From assembly GCA_963970005.1 (NCBI GenBank), contig CAXAMN010026495.1:197617-261616 (forward strand): 64,000 nucleotides of DNA. Reading direction: 5' to 3'. Shown here piece by piece: positions 37,345-47,640 of this stretch. Below the pieces are notes generated by a model. The model made no database searches. It saw only the letters and a list, made by a program, of their open reading frames with translations, and was not told the DNA's origin. A program made the translations under genes and the position numbers. Source of the stretch: Durusdinium trenchii (Eukaryota > Sar > Dinophyceae > Suessiales > Symbiodiniaceae). How positions within the stretch are numbered: the first letter of the stretch is position 1; every line of letters starts with the position of its first letter.

Positions 37345-38007
37345 ATGGCTCTGGGACGTCCATTTGAACTATCAGACCAACACGACTACAGCTTTAGGTC
37401 CATAGAAGCGTGGCCTTTGGACGCTGCTGTCATTTACAATCCCACGGATCGAGCAGCACTGTTGCTTGGAAGTTTGAAAGCCGCGTGTAGCTTGGAAGAC
37501 ATTGTGGAGACCACGTCTTTGAAGGTCACTGTGGCGGTCACCATGTGCGCGCAGGAGATGCAGATCACAGACGCACCGACCGACTGGACGAAATACTTTC
37601 TAGAACAAGATGTCTTTCACATCCAGTGTCACTTGGAGGACACGACATTGAAGCCGACAAGGCGTTGGCTTGAGCAGATTCCGGACTTGGTGGCTTCCTG
37701 TTTGCAACAGTGGAAAATCGTCTGCAACCAGTTATGGAAACAGTCCATGCTGGCGGTCGCCGGGGACAAATCCATGCGCGCGCTCTTTCACTGCTGTGGT
37801 GGCATCAATCGGAGCGCGGGGGTTTTGTGCGATTGGCTCGTTGTCGCTTACGAGCACTCCACACTGGAAGCCGTGCAGTCGCTACTTCAGAAAAGACCAG
37901 CGTTGCGTCCTTGGCGCAATCGACCCTATGTCTTGGAAGCGTTGTGGCACCTGGAAGGTTTGCGCGCGTGTGGCATGGCCTTGTCCGTCTCTTGGCCGCG
38001 CTCCTGA
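37345..38007 (+). CDS. Dual-specificity protein phosphatase (DSP/PTP fold)
   Basis: An intronless 220-codon frame from ATG 37345 to TGA 38005-38007. Residues 149-157 read HCCGGINRS, the cysteine phosphatase signature H-C-X5-R-S with nucleophile Cys150 and phosphate-binding Arg156. Asp99, in the LED turn 51 residues upstream, is a candidate general acid. The C-terminal segment LQKRPALRPWRNRPYVLEAL (181-200) fits the last helices of DSPs (RP...N..F..QL). Length is normal for a single-domain DSP. Known DSPs remove phosphate from Tyr and Ser/Thr, often on MAP kinases, or from lipids or RNA; the substrate here cannot be told. It has no visible signal peptide or membrane segment. It lies between the inverted repeats, on the strand opposite the transposase-like genes, so it may be cargo. 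A tandem array begins at its stop codon. Confidence 0.75.
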   Translation: MALGRPFELSDQHDYSFRSIEAWPLDAAVIYNPTDRAALLLGSLKAACSLEDIVETTSLKVTVAVTMCAQEMQITDAPTDWTKYFLEQDVFHIQCHLEDTTLKPTRRWLEQIPDLVASCLQQWKIVCNQLWKQSMLAVAGDKSMRALFHCCGGINRSAGVLCDWLVVAYEHSTLEAVQSLLQKRPALRPWRNRPYVLEALWHLEGLRACGMALSVSWPRS

Positions 38008-38868
38008 ACTCTGTCAACTCTGTGGCTGGGCTTTGTGGCTGAGCCTTGTCCTCTTTGTCCTCCTCTTGGCCGCACCCCTGAACTCTGTTCAACTCTGTGG
38101 CTGGGCTCTGTGGCTGGGCCTTGTCCTCCTCTTGGCCGCGCCCCTGAACTCTGTCAACTCTGTGGCTGGGCTGTGTGGCTGGGCCTTGTGCTCCTCTTGT
38201 CCTCCTCTTGGCCGCGCCCCTGAACTCTGTCGACTCTGTGGCTGGGCCTTGTCCTTGTCACAGCCTCGCCGGGCTCTGTGTCCAGGCTCTGTCAACTCTG
38301 TGGCTGGGCACTGCCTTCAGGCCTTGTCCTCCTCTTGGACGCGCCCCCTTCAACTCTGTGGCTGGGCTCTGTGTCCAGGCCTTGTCCTCCTCTTGCCCTT
38401 GGCCGCGCCCCTGAACTCTGCTGTGGCCAGGCCTGGCCCTCCTGAACTCTGTCAACTCTGTGGCCAGGCCTTGTCCTCCTCTCTGTGGCTGGGCTCTGTG
38501 GCCTTGTCCTCCTCTTGTCCAAGCCTGTTGTCCTTCTCTTGGCCACGCCCCTGAACTCTGTCTGGGCTCTGTGGCCGGGCTGACAGAGTTCAGGAGGACA
38601 AGGCCTGGACACAGAGCCTGAGTTCAGGGTGCGGCCAAAAAGACACCTGAACTCTGTCAACTCCTGTGGCTGGCTGTGGCTGTGTCCTCGTCTTGGCTGC
38701 GCCGGGCTCTTTGTCCAGGCTTTGCCCTCCTGTTGTCCTTCTCTTGGCCGCGCCCCTGAACCCTGTCAACTCTGTGGCTGGGCTCTGTGGCTGGGCCTTG
38801 TCCTCCTCTTGTCCTCCTCTTGGCCGCGCCCCTGCTCTGTGCTCAACTCTGTGTCGGCGCGCGCTCTG

Positions 38869-38870
<2 letters not shown>
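37985..38870 (+). repeat. CTTGGCCGCGCCCCTGAACTC tandem array overlapping the phosphatase 3' end
   Basis: Irregular units (~55-65 bp) of CTCTTGGCCGCGCCCCTGAA, CTCTGTCAACTCTGTGGCTG and GGGCTCTGTGG/GGCCTTGTCCTCC. The first unit is the last codons and stop of the phosphatase frame (CTCTTGGCCGCGCTCCTGAA, 37991-38010). One segment (38580-38640) is partly inverted. Both strands are widely open as Leu/Ala/Gly/Cys- or Arg/Gln/Thr-rich frames, which I reject as genes. Confidence 0.9.
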
Positions 38871-39690
<820 letters not shown>

Positions 39691-39799
39691 TCAATGTTTT
39701 CATCCGCTTGGGGGCACCTTGGTCATCTACTTGAGGGCCAGTTGGAGCGCTGTCATCACCTCTACCGCTATGTGGAAACCACAATTTGGGGTTGAGATA

Positions 39800-40464
39800 C
39801 TAGACTAAAGACAAGTCAGGGTTTGGTTGAGACAAGGTGCCACTTTCATAGAAAACCTCGCATTCTGCATCGCTTGTCTGCAAAACTTCATTGTCACTCT
39901 CGGAGAACTCATCTAAGACCTCACTGTCTGATTCGGCGGGGATCTCGTCCGCAGTTCTTTCTTGCCAGCGCGGTGGAGCACCAGTCAATGCAAAAGCTAA
40001 CTCGGCCTCCTGGGAACTAGAAAGACAAAGGGTCTTCAAACGTGTGAGCTCCCCAAGTAGGTATCATAGTTTGTCACAAAAACAAAACTGATACTTTGCG
40101 CCTTCTCTGAGTGTTTCAGTGCACGGAAACGTTCACGTTCTAAATGCACACCAGCCGTGCAATGCTGGAATTGCTGAAAGCAGCAGCGAGCACTGCACCG
40201 GCAACCTCGCGAAAGGAGATCCACCAAACCATCAGGTGGCAGCTTGTCATGGGAAGACCCCGCACACACTAGTGTCTTGTCATCTTCACTGCCGTCATCA
40301 GATTCCCAAAGGATGGCAGAATCTGGTTCCATTTTGAGCCAAACTTGTTCCTCAATGTCATAAATGTTGACCGATGCGGAAACACTTGCTTTGTCAACCC
40401 GGGTCCTCGATTTGGCCGCAGGACGCCGAGAAGCAGCTGCCGCTGGCCGCTTGCGTGGCGGCAT
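39800..40464 (-). CDS. CxC-type N-terminal fragment of a transposase-like protein
   Basis: Minus-strand start at 40464 (MPPRKRPAAAASRRPAAK, basic and nuclear-protein-like). An acidic segment follows, then GCRCSARCCFQQF at about residues 86-98, a Cys-X-Cys-X3-Cys-Cys cluster followed by a helical HLERERFRALKHSEKAQS. The first exon ends by ~40036. A second open stretch, 40039-39800, is strongly acidic (ESDSEVLDEFSESDNEVL) and may be the next exon via a pyrimidine-rich AG near 40010. The Cys cluster plus helix is what I expect at the N-terminus of the same dinoflagellate transposase-like family whose C-terminus lies at 25152. CxC domains also precede KDZ transposases (established knowledge). The middle of the protein is not adjacent, so this is either a fragment or the first exons of a very long gene. 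Confidence 0.45.
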
Positions 40465-40699
40465 GCTAGAGGGTTTAGTTCCTGCTACCTACCACCACTA
40501 TAGGAGCCAAGAGACTGGCGCATCCACCTCATGTCCCCAGCACCCCCGGTCAATGGACACCCATCCCTGGGTGAACTCTGTTTTCTGAAACCTACAGTTC
40601 AAAAAACTAGACGACGAGTGGCCCGAAAGCATTTTTCATCACGTAGGAAGTCAGAGTGTGAGTTATCTGTTAAGTGTTCAGTGTGAAGTGTTAAGTCGA

Positions 40700-40825
40700 G
40701 TGAGTTGAGGCAGTGTGTGGGTCTCTGTGTGTGTATCTATGTCTGTGTGTGTGTATGAGTCTCTGTCTGTGTGTGTGTCCGAGTAAGTTGAGGCAGTGCG
40801 TGGGTCTGTGTGTGTGTCAACCTCT
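40700..40825 (+). repeat. (GT)n-rich tract
   Basis: GTGTGTGTCTCTGTCTGTGTG-like sequence. A 70-bp segment with GAGTAAGTTGAGGCAGTG is duplicated (40702 and 40780). It lies just inside the right inverted repeat. Confidence 0.75.
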
Positions 40826-40899
40826 CAAGAGAGCCGGGCGGTCTCGAGACATGACTCAGCTGCAGGGGCGCCAGAGCAGCCGCGAGAGATGGCTCAGCC

Positions 40900-41573
40900 G
40901 CGAGAGATGACTCATCCGCGTACTAAAGTTGTACTACAAAGTCGCCAGTTCTCAGCTTCCANNNNNNNNNNNNNNNNNNNNNNNNNNNNNNNNNNNNNNN
41001 NNNNNNNNNNNNNNNNNNNNNNNNNNNNNNNNNNNNNNNNNNNNNNNNNNNNNNNNNNNNNNNNNNNNNNNNNNNNNNNNNNNNNNNNNNNNNNNNNNNN
41101 NNNNNNNNNNNNNNNNNNNNNNNNNNNNNNNNNNNNNNNNNNNNNNNNNNNNNNNNNNNNNNNNNNNNNNNNNNNNNNNNNNNNNNNNNNNNNNNNNNNN
41201 NNNNNNNNNNNNNNNNNNNNNNNNNNNNNNNNNNNNNNNNNNNNNNNNNNNNNNNNNNNNNNNNNNNNNNNNNNNNNNNNNNNNNNNNNNNNNNNNNNNN
41301 NNNNNNNNNNNNNNNNNNNNNNNNNNNNNNNNNNNNNNNNNNNNNNNNNNNNNNNNNNNNNNNNNNNNNNNNNNNNNNNNNNNNNNNNNNNNNNNNNNNN
41401 NNNNNNNNNNNNNNNNNNNNNNNNNNNNNNNNNNNNNNNNNNNNNNNNNNNNNNNNNNNNNNNNNNNNNNNNNNNNNNNNNNNNNNNNGCCTGCATTTCG
41501 CGCACTCGACACGCACGATCTCCGCAGAGGGTTGCATTTTCGTGACGCTGTTCGTCCCACCCTCCGCCTTTAA
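40900..41573 (-). repeat. Right terminal inverted repeat of the 18-kb element (gapped)
   Basis: 40900-40961 is the reverse complement of the inner end of array B plus its junction (24410-24473). 41489-41537 is the reverse complement of an array A unit. 41538-41573 matches the outer edge, ending in TTAA with TTAAAGGCGGAGGG read inwards. The 527 N in between hide the rest. Confidence 0.75.
40962..41488. other. Assembly gap (527 N)
   Basis: A run of N flanked on both sides by inverted copies of arrays A and B from 23.5-24.5 kb. The missing sequence is expected to be more of these arrays. The left counterpart suggests roughly 900 bp, so the gap size may be underestimated. Frames reported across it are meaningless. 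Confidence 0.98.
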
Positions 41574-41619
41574 GTGGGGAAATGTTTTTCATTAGGACAT
41601 CTCCCGTGCAAGTTTTCCA

Positions 41620-41840
41620 TACTCATACTTGCATCTCATACTTGCATACTTGCACTGGGATTGCACTGGGATACTTGCATACTTTTGCACTTGGATACTT
41701 ACACTTGCATACTTACCCTTGGATGCTTTTTACCCTTACACTGGGATACGTATAGACGTGTATGTGTTCAAGTGTCAGTGTGGAAGCGTCAGTGTTCAAG
41801 TGTAAATGTAGAAATGTCAGTGTTCAAGGGATTTTCCGGA
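41620..41840 (+). repeat. ACTTGCATACTTGCACTGGGAT minisatellite
   Basis: Repeated CATACTTGCA, CACTGGGATAC and CAGTGTTCAAGTGT segments over ~220 bp, directly outside the right inverted repeat. No gene. Confidence 0.75.
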
Positions 41841-41944
41841 AGAACCCTTCGCAATGCTTTCGGGAAACACATATTATAAGCCCCCACAGACGATCAACAG
41901 CCAAACCCAACCCAATACACCCAATATGCTAAACATCGGCAAGT

Positions 41945-42140
41945 GGAAGCCTCGAAGGCCCCTAAAAACAGATGGCTGTGGCCCGAGTCCGCAGTCGAAG
42001 CTGCCACGTGAAGGCTGGCAGAAGGCCCCTAAAAACAGATGGCTGTGGCCTGAGTCCCTGGTCGAAGCTGCCGCCGGGCCTTTTAGGGATGTGACGGCTG
42101 GCGAACGGAAGGCTCGAACATCCTTAAAACCGATGGCTGT
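41945..42140 (+). repeat. ~70-bp tandem repeat, three copies
   Basis: The segment CCTAAAAACAGATGGCTGTG followed by GCCYGAGTCC recurs at ~41960 and ~42028, with a diverged third copy (CTTAAAACCGATGGCTGTGG) at ~42122. A plus-strand frame stays open through it but shows no domain. Confidence 0.75.
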
Positions 42141-42489
42141 GGGCAAGCCGACAAAAACAGGCTCCACACCTGCGCTGGTCGCAAGCGCCGCCCCTGCCTT
42201 AGCAAGGCCGGGGTCGGCGGATTTTTTGAAGGATTGCTAGCTATTATGTTTTGTGTTTTTGAAACGCAAGTGGTCTACATAACAACAGGGGCCCCAACTA
42301 AGTAGGCCATTAGTTGATGACACATATACTATGCGACATGAGCAATGTGTAGACTGATTCTTCCGTTCAGTGCCCTGTAGGCCCAAGCATGCCCAGACGA
42401 CGCCTTGTCCTGGACACTTGAAACACAACCCGCCTAGCTGACGTATACCTATGAGAATTACTGTAGAAAACGTTTTGGAGGAGTGGGCG

Positions 42490-42645
42490 GGTAAATCGCA
42501 AGCATGGTCAGTCAGCAAGCACCGCTGGCAACGTGGCAAAAATGGTCAGCAAGCACTGCTGGCAAACATGGTCAGCAAGCGCTGCTACAATTGGCAGTAG
42601 GGCCAAAGCACTGGATACGTAGCAAACTCCCGAACAACAGGAACA
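42490..42645 (-). repeat. Dispersed repeat, copy 2 (inverted relative to 20.1 kb)
   Basis: Units of GGTCAGCAAGCRCTGCTGGCA with AACATGG linkers are followed by TTGGCAGTAGGGCCAAAG and CCCGAACAACAGGAACAA. The block is the reverse complement of 20099-20235. Confidence 0.75.
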
Positions 42646-42654
42646 AATGCCACG

Positions 42655-43190
42655 GCCGCAAAGTCTGCACTTCAAAGGTCACATAGCGCTGTGGCTGCCA
42701 CGTGCGCTTCGAGGTTCACAAAGCGCTGCACCTGCCACGAATGGCATCTGTGCTTCCATGTTCGCAAAACGCTACAAACTGCAACAAAACCTGCACTTCC
42801 AAGTTCACAAGGCGCTGCGCCTGCCGCCAGAGCCTCTAGACCGCAAGAATGAAAGGAGCGCGTGCGTGAGACCACTCCACACATATGGGAGCGCACTTAC
42901 TTGCAGGTTCACAAGAGGCTGCGCTTGCCATGAAAGCTCCACTTTGAGGTTCGCAAAGCGCTGCGCCTGCCACGAAATCTGCACTTCACGTTTCGAAAAC
43001 AGGCCGCGCTCGCCACATGTCCAAAGGTCGCGATTCACAGGACCCGCCGCAGGATCAAAGCGCGCCGAAAACCGCCACCACGTCGAAAATGCTGCGCCTG
43101 CGCGCGTCGAAGTATACTTCCTCCGCCTGCCGTGACAGGTCGACGCGAGGTTTCCGCGGCGCCTGCCCAATTGAAAACGCACACGGCGCC
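42655..43190 (+). repeat. GTTCACAAAGCGCTGCGCCTGCCACG repeat
   Basis: Degenerate units of ~40-60 bp carrying TTCACAAAGCGCTGCRCCTG and GCCACGAAATCTGCACTTC, with at least seven copies between 42660 and 42990 and more diverged ones to 43190. Frames are open on both strands without a domain. Confidence 0.75.
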
Positions 43191-43199
43191 GCTGCAGCG

Positions 43200-44285
43200 T
43201 AAATAGCAGCGAACTAGCCGGCCCCGGGCGCGAGGCTGTTTAAGAAAAAGAACCTCAGGGTTTCCATGAGAACCTAATGACTGTTCGAGCAACATGAGAC
43301 AATTCGAGCAAGACTGGTTTTTGGAGCGAGCGGTCAACCAGATCACCGTTCTCGTCGCACACACATCATGACGGTGACCAAACTGCATTGAGCGCGCCCA
43401 GCTACACTTACTTGAAGGCAACCTTGTCAACGTTCTCGCCCCCACTGTTTGGGTCTTGGCGACGCACCCAAACGCGCCCTGTTAATTATTGGGCTGCCTA
43501 GCTGCCTAAAGCCAGAAGGCCACAGCTTGGCGCCCAAGCCTGGCCCCCACCCAGGACGCGACCCAGGGGCTGCCACACGCCCAGGCCGCAACGGATGGTC
43601 ACGAGTCATCAGGGAGAATCTGGCGCTTCGCCTTTTCGCAGAAAAAAGGACACCGCGACCCGCGTATGGCAGCACGGCAGCACCATTGCCCTCTGCGTCG
43701 GCATCGCCGCGGGAAAAGGGGCTAGTTATTGTTCGACTGGCGGCACTTCCGAGCAACTAGCCCGTCGTCTTGACCGCCGTCTTCAAGCAAAAGGATCGTC
43801 AGGCCCCTGCCGTGCGGTATGGGCACGCTTCGCTACCATGGCGGTATTAACAGGCCTGGCCTGTCCACGGAAGGCACTCTTCGGGCTCAGCCCTGCCTTA
43901 CCGAAGAGAAGCGCAATAGAGATGCTCCGAGCTCTGACGACCATACCTTCGAAAAACCCAAAGGCCCAGAAATAAAATGTAACGGTGTCAAAGCGTCCAT
44001 AGTCACCGGTGTCCAAGCGTCCAAAGTCACGTCTCAAAGGGCCGAATCCCAACTCCAAAAGTCAAGCTTCAACATTTGAAGCGGTTCACACTGCAAAGTG
44101 GGGAATGGTTGCAAAGGCCAGCAAATTGTTCTAGCCACAATGGGTGTGGGAATTGGTCAGCCACCATCAGGTACACTGGAGCGATCAAGCGCGGCTTCCA
44201 CCATTACGCAAAGCTTTGTCGGCGTGCCAACATGCCCCCCGCTAAAGGTCAATGAATCAACACGCAAACTTTCTACTAAGATCCG
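43200..44285. other. Spacer; unassigned open frames
   Basis: Plus-strand frames 43449-43760 and 43595-43975 overlap a GC-rich stretch and are protein-like in length (103-126 codons). I recognise no motif in either and cannot choose between them. No other feature was seen. Confidence 0.35.
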
Positions 44286-44289
44286 AAGA

Positions 44290-45000
44290 CAACACATGAC
44301 GCCAAGGTACACACGCACACGCACACACGCGCATGCGGGAGGAAGACAAGGCAGGACAGAGTATGTGGTTGTGATGAAAAGGAACAAGTGAACAGGAACA
44401 ACCAGATGAGCCATACCTCATTATAAAACGTGGGCGACCTCAGGCCTGGTTTCATGTACGAGTGCACGTGCGCGCTAAGGACCGGACCGATGTGTGCGCA
44501 AAAGAGAGAGAGGAATGAGGCGACAAAACATGAAGGCAGAAAAGACATGAAAAGAAAAAGGAAACGAGAGTGTGTGCGGGGGAAGAAATGAAAAGGGAAA
44601 CCACATGGAGGGTCGAAAACAAGATGAAGCCGAACCTCATTAACGGACCTAGGAGCCACCTAGTTTATGTACACGCCGCGCCTTAAAGTCCTTAAAGAAC
44701 TACGGCCGCTGTGGCCTGATCATCTTGGCGTTCAGCCTGTTCTTTCCTGTTGCGGGCTACTCATGGCTTGCCAAAATGGCTGCCTGCTCAAGCCCCATTA
44801 CAACCGCCAGGTCTTACTCAACGTTTGGCATTAGCCCTATGCTCGCCGCAAGCTACTCTGCTTTCTGGCCGGGAGAATGAAACAAACCCTTGCTCAGCAA
44901 GGCCACATTTCGGAAATGCGTCCTGAATTGAGCCACTTGCCACACGCCCACCTAGGTATGAAAGCCTCCGTGAAAAACCAAGAGGTTCCCTTCATGCACA
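44290..45000. mobile_element. Diverged copy of the 7.3-8.9 kb element
   Basis: Collinear similarity to 7716-8640. Shared segments are GTATGTGGTTGTGAYGAAA, ACCTCATTATAAA/ACCTCATCATAAA, GACCGATGYGYGCGCAAA, ACCTCATTARMGRACCTAGG, GGCCGCTGTGGCC, and finally CCACACGCCNNCCTAGGTA, which begins the direct repeat in the first locus. The tail-to-head junction is therefore present here too. No coding capacity is seen. Confidence 0.6.
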
Positions 45001-45169
45001 CACACTCGCACACACACACACACCATTCGTTGCGCAGTCCACATACATCGCACGGAACCCAGCACAACTGAAAAAAAAGGACCCGCGCGCTTATTTATTG
45101 CGGTAATGGAACTACGTACAACTGCAATATACCGAAGCAGCGAAAGGAATTCAAATCCATTCTATAGTC

Positions 45170-45425
45170 TATATCGTGAAGTGGTGAAGCTGCGCAATAG
45201 CTTCCGGGGGTGTAGCAAGCAATGGGGTCATCTTCATGACATGCGTTGCAAGGGTTTGGAGAGCGCCTCCCCACAGGCTTTGACGCACGAGGCTTGCCAA
45301 CAAGATCCCCATCAGCCTCGCTTCTCAAAACACAATCTGGACAAAAATAGCACAATACACCGGCCTCCTTGGCTGCATCAATTCGGGCAAAAATGTCATC
45401 CCAAGAAACGGCCTCGGATTTTCTG
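45170..45425 (-). CDS. Cys-rich putative exon, unknown
   Basis: The minus strand reads SWDDIFARIDAAKEAG followed by a Cys-rich stretch with CYFCPDC, CNACHEDD, C and C spaced over ~50 residues, which could bind zinc. The stretch is open from ~45430 to the stop at 45095. It has no ATG of its own at the 5' side, so it would be an internal or terminal exon. I do not recognise the family, and no neighbouring exon could be linked with confidence. Confidence 0.35.
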
Positions 45426-45844
45426 AAAATCTCTGTGGCTCAGGCAAGCTTGCTGCTGAGGACTACTTGAACCTTGGGGTCTGCCGAATGGTTACGGACA
45501 CAACCGAAAAAGCCATTCTGCAAGTTTGCATCGATGCAGCCATGTTGGATTCGGCAAACCCTCTTGAACGGGCCCCAAGCTCAAAGCCAGCATCCCCCGT
45601 CCAAACACGTGCAAATGCATGTGGCGTATAAAGCATATGGCAAACGACCTGGCTGGTATCCACATCACAATATTTTGAATTGTGTGGCCCCAAAGGAGCC
45701 TGGAGCACATCTTCCTTCCAGGGATGTGTGTATTCGGGCTTATCAAGCGGACGCTTCTGGTAGCGGCCCGAAACCCTTACCGAATGCGCAGACTTCCTAA
45801 GGTGTTGTGTCTGCGCCAGCTTCATGTCCACACCCATTCCTTCT

Positions 45845-47640
45845 ATATATATATATATATGCTCTCAAGCTGCTGCGCAACAGGCAGGACACATCTTGGG
45901 TATTAGTAAGGCAATCGAATCATGTTCAAGAAAAACATTGTTCCCCTTGGAATTGCGCAAACCACATGGGCCCTTTGTTCCATGAGACAAGTGAGACAGC
46001 CTAAATCTGACGTTAGCCAGGAACCTGCCGAAACGCCCGGCGATCCAAACCAGTTCTGCCAACTTCCTTTTGGCGGGAAAAGGGGGCATGTGAAACTACA
46101 TAAAACAACTTGGCACACCTTTTTCAATCTGACCGACGCAGAAACCCATCTCCAAATACTCAGAAAGTCAACATCAGAGAAAGAGAAAGAGAGAGAGAGA
46201 GATATATATATATATAAATTCGGCGCTTCTCTGCAGAAAAGGTGCGTTGTCTGCAAGCTCTGTCAGGGGAGTATTTGCTGCCATGAAATGTGCTTTGAAC
46301 AATTTCAACCCTATTTCGTGAATCAGCTCTATGTAGATCTCATCAGGCTGAAAGCTGACATTCTAGCTTGCGTGAGCAAACTTTGGATCTTGAATTTCGG
46401 CAAGCGTATGCCGATTTTTGAACTTGGATAGTTTCACAAATGCTAGTATTGGCTTGAGCCCACAGCAGCACCCTCGTGGACTTCAAGAATGTCTCTGTGT
46501 GGGATGAATGACGGCTGCTGAAGATCTTTAGAAATTGAATTTTACTTCACAGCGTTGGGTGATGGACGCTCCTCTTTTTTACGACGAGCCGTATGAAGAA
46601 AGACAGGGTGACCTCGGTTGGCTCATTCCCAGGCGGCGATGATGGAAAACAACACCGCCAAGGGGAAAACAGTAGAAATTGTAGAAGTAACAACCTCTGT
46701 AGCTTTCAGCTATCTGGGGAAATATTTTATATACATATATGTACGGCTATATGTAACATGTAAAACTAAAAGAAATACACCACTGAACCCCGACAGCATC
46801 CTATCCAAGAACATCGATGAACAAATGTGCGTTTCAAAGGGTTTTGCCAAGCGTATCACAAGCGATAACCCTTTATGGTTTCTATGTTTGGCCCCTTCAT
46901 CGCGTAGCGCAATCCGGTTGCAGTCGGCCACAAAAAAATTATATGACAAAAAATTAAGGTTTCGGTTACACCAACCCTTTTTCATGTCCGCCGTGGCCGC
47001 TGGGGCCCGGCGCCGTCGACCCCAGATCCTTTATCACGCCATCCAGTTGCAGTCCCTCTGCGCAAGTTGCGCCTCCCTGGAATTCTTTCCCAAAATAGTT
47101 TTGCTGCGACGTCTCCTTATGTCTCCTTCGTCTCCGCATGGCTCTTCTGGAACTTCTGGGTGCTGGGCTGCACGAGATGATCTGCATTTGCTTCCCCTAG
47201 TTTCCTTTCTCCCGAATGCGCAGAGAAGGGTTCTCGTTTAACTCTGGGGTCTGGGGGTGGAGCCTTGTTCGCGACTTGTTCTTTGAGCGACCGCAGCCGT
47301 CCGCAAGCGTGACGTGTCAGATTCGTGTGAAATAGCGAGGAAACGTGTGGAAACGTGAGAGGATGAAGTGTGGAGGATGAATTCACTGCACAAGCGCGCA
47401 GCGTTTTGTGAGACGGTGAGTTTTCTGCGCAATTGCAGATTGGGATTAAAGCGTTTGGAGGGTGGTGTTTTTGGGGCGTTGGATGTGTGGCAGGCGCAGG
47501 GAATCGTGAGGTTGCGAGTTGCGGTGGAAGTGCGTGTTGCTGTGACATTGGGACTGGCGTGCGTGCGGGCGTTGTTTGGAGAGGTAGAATCGCGAAACTG
47601 CTTGGCAGAGTGTCCTACAAGACCCACAAGGTAAGGATAT
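45845..47640. other. 1.8-kb stretch with no recognised gene
   Basis: (AT)n tracts lie at 45843-45862 and 46198-46216, the second after (GA)n. Plus-strand frames 45922-46431 and 46618-47241 are long (169 and 207 codons) but run through these tracts and show no motif. I do not call them genes. Confidence 0.4.

Noticed and set aside
40320..40345. Possible spliced-leader relict (CCATTTTGAGCC)
   Set aside because: It matches the dinoflagellate leader only over a short, imperfect core, and it lies within the coding sequence of the CxC fragment.
40796..41592. Frames of ~200-250 codons spanning the N run
   Set aside because: Most codons are unknown bases, so the frames are artefacts.
45922..46431. 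169-codon plus-strand frame as a gene
   Set aside because: It reads through (GA)n and (AT)n tracts and has no recognisable domain or codon pattern.
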